Below, in pieces: positions 7,347 to 7,844 of a stretch of 7,844 nucleotides of DNA. The notes beneath the pieces are model-generated. The model worked only from the letters and a program-made list of their open reading frames with translations. It was not told where the DNA came from and searched no databases. The position numbers were made by a program, and so were the translations under genes. Each line of letters opens with the position of its first letter. The stretch's first letter is position 1. Source of the DNA: Desulfuromusa sp. (GTDB taxonomy: Bacteria; Desulfobacterota; Desulfuromonadia; Desulfuromonadales; Geopsychrobacteraceae); assembly GCA_030590745.1 (NCBI GenBank), contig JAUVCS010000036.1, positions 1 through 7,844 on the forward strand, in the 5' to 3' direction.

Positions 7347-7844
7347 ATGTCAACCTGTCCTATTGATACCCGGGCGATCCGCCCGATCCGGTTTGTCGCT
7401 GGAAAATGTCAGATGCTTGATCAACGGCTGCTCCCGGTTGAAGAGGTATGGCACACTTATACAACTTATCAGGAGGTTGCTGAAGCAATCCGTACCATGG
7501 TTGTTCGTGGTGCTCCGGCAATCGGTGTTGCTGCAGCAATTGGTGCCTGGTTTGGTGCACGAGATATTGAAACGGAGATAAGTTGGGAGTTTTTTCAGGA
7601 GCTTGAAAAGATCTGTGCGGTTCTAGCTGCAACCCGACCGACTGCTGTCAATCTTTCCTGGGCTCTGGAACGGATGAAACACTTTGCCGAATCCAACCTG
7701 GACCGGAGTGTTCTGGAGCTGAAAATCGGACTTGAGTTTGAAGCTCTGGCGATCACCCAGGAGGATGAAAAAATCAATCGGCAAATGGGGCAACATGGTG
7801 AACCGCTATTGCCGGACGGAGCCCGGGTTCTGACCCACTGTAAT
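7347..7844 (+). CDS. mtnA: S-methyl-5-thioribose-1-phosphate isomerase, N-terminal part (cut by window end)
   Basis: The first 166 codons of a gene still open at the right edge; full MtnA is about 340-350 residues, so roughly half is missing. MtnA converts 5-methylthioribose-1-phosphate to 5-methylthioribulose-1-phosphate in methionine salvage and belongs to the eIF2B-alpha/beta/delta-related family. Visible signatures are IRPIRF, LLPVEEV, the substrate-phosphate motif VVRGAPAIGVAAAIG (R54 to G60 and beyond), ATRPTAVNLSWALERM and the terminal VLTHCN with C165, which corresponds to the catalytic Cys160 of the Bacillus enzyme. The catalytic Asp lies beyond the window. AAGGAA at 7333-7338 precedes ATG 7347 by eight bases. 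The gene follows gatB by 26 bases with no terminator, so it is probably in the same transcript. Ribose-1,5-bisphosphate isomerases are related, but the N-terminal IRPIRF and ATRPTAVNL favour MtnA. Confidence 0.95.
   Translation, partial: MSTCPIDTRAIRPIRFVAGKCQMLDQRLLPVEEVWHTYTTYQEVAEAIRTMVVRGAPAIGVAAAIGAWFGARDIETEISWEFFQELEKICAVLAATRPTAVNLSWALERMKHFAESNLDRSVLELKIGLEFEALAITQEDEKINRQMGQHGEPLLPDGARVLTHCN

Overview
The window looks like chromosomal DNA from a Gram-negative anaerobe of the Desulfuromonadota (Geobacter/Desulfuromonas-like deltaproteobacteria). This is inferred from the gene content and order (uvrD-type helicase, Mrp ATPase with a short Cys-rich head, gatC-gatA-gatB, mtnA) and from the protein style. 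I could not run a similarity search, so the placement is provisional. All recognisable genes are on the + strand. Gaps between them are only 11 to 44 bases, and none holds a convincing terminator, so the region is probably one transcription unit or a few overlapping ones.

Layout: 3-116 is the C-terminal tail of a UvrD/PcrA helicase whose body lies outside the window. Next, 128-3142 encodes a 1004-residue regulator with an N-terminal receiver domain, a long MalT-like helical middle and a C-terminal SARP/BTAD DNA-binding module. Then 3187-4056 encodes a Mrp/NBP35-type P-loop ATPase, an iron-sulfur cluster carrier. At 4083-7320 is the complete gatCAB operon for the tRNA-dependent amidotransferase, and at 7347-7844 the first 166 codons of mtnA (methionine salvage), cut by the window end.

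How the genes work together: GatC, GatA and GatB form one enzyme that converts Glu-tRNA(Gln) and/or Asp-tRNA(Asn) to the correctly charged Gln- and Asn-tRNAs. Mrp and MtnA serve iron-sulfur assembly and methionine salvage. They share the transcription unit but no obvious pathway. The large regulator is the only unusual gene. It has no partner kinase in the window, it joins modules usually found in different regulator classes, and its receiver domain has Gln in place of the conserved Lys.

No RNA genes, mobile elements, CRISPR arrays, phage genes or long repeats were seen. No stretch over 300 bases lacks a gene. Most of the window is ordinary housekeeping sequence, and I see no convincing multi-gene novel system.
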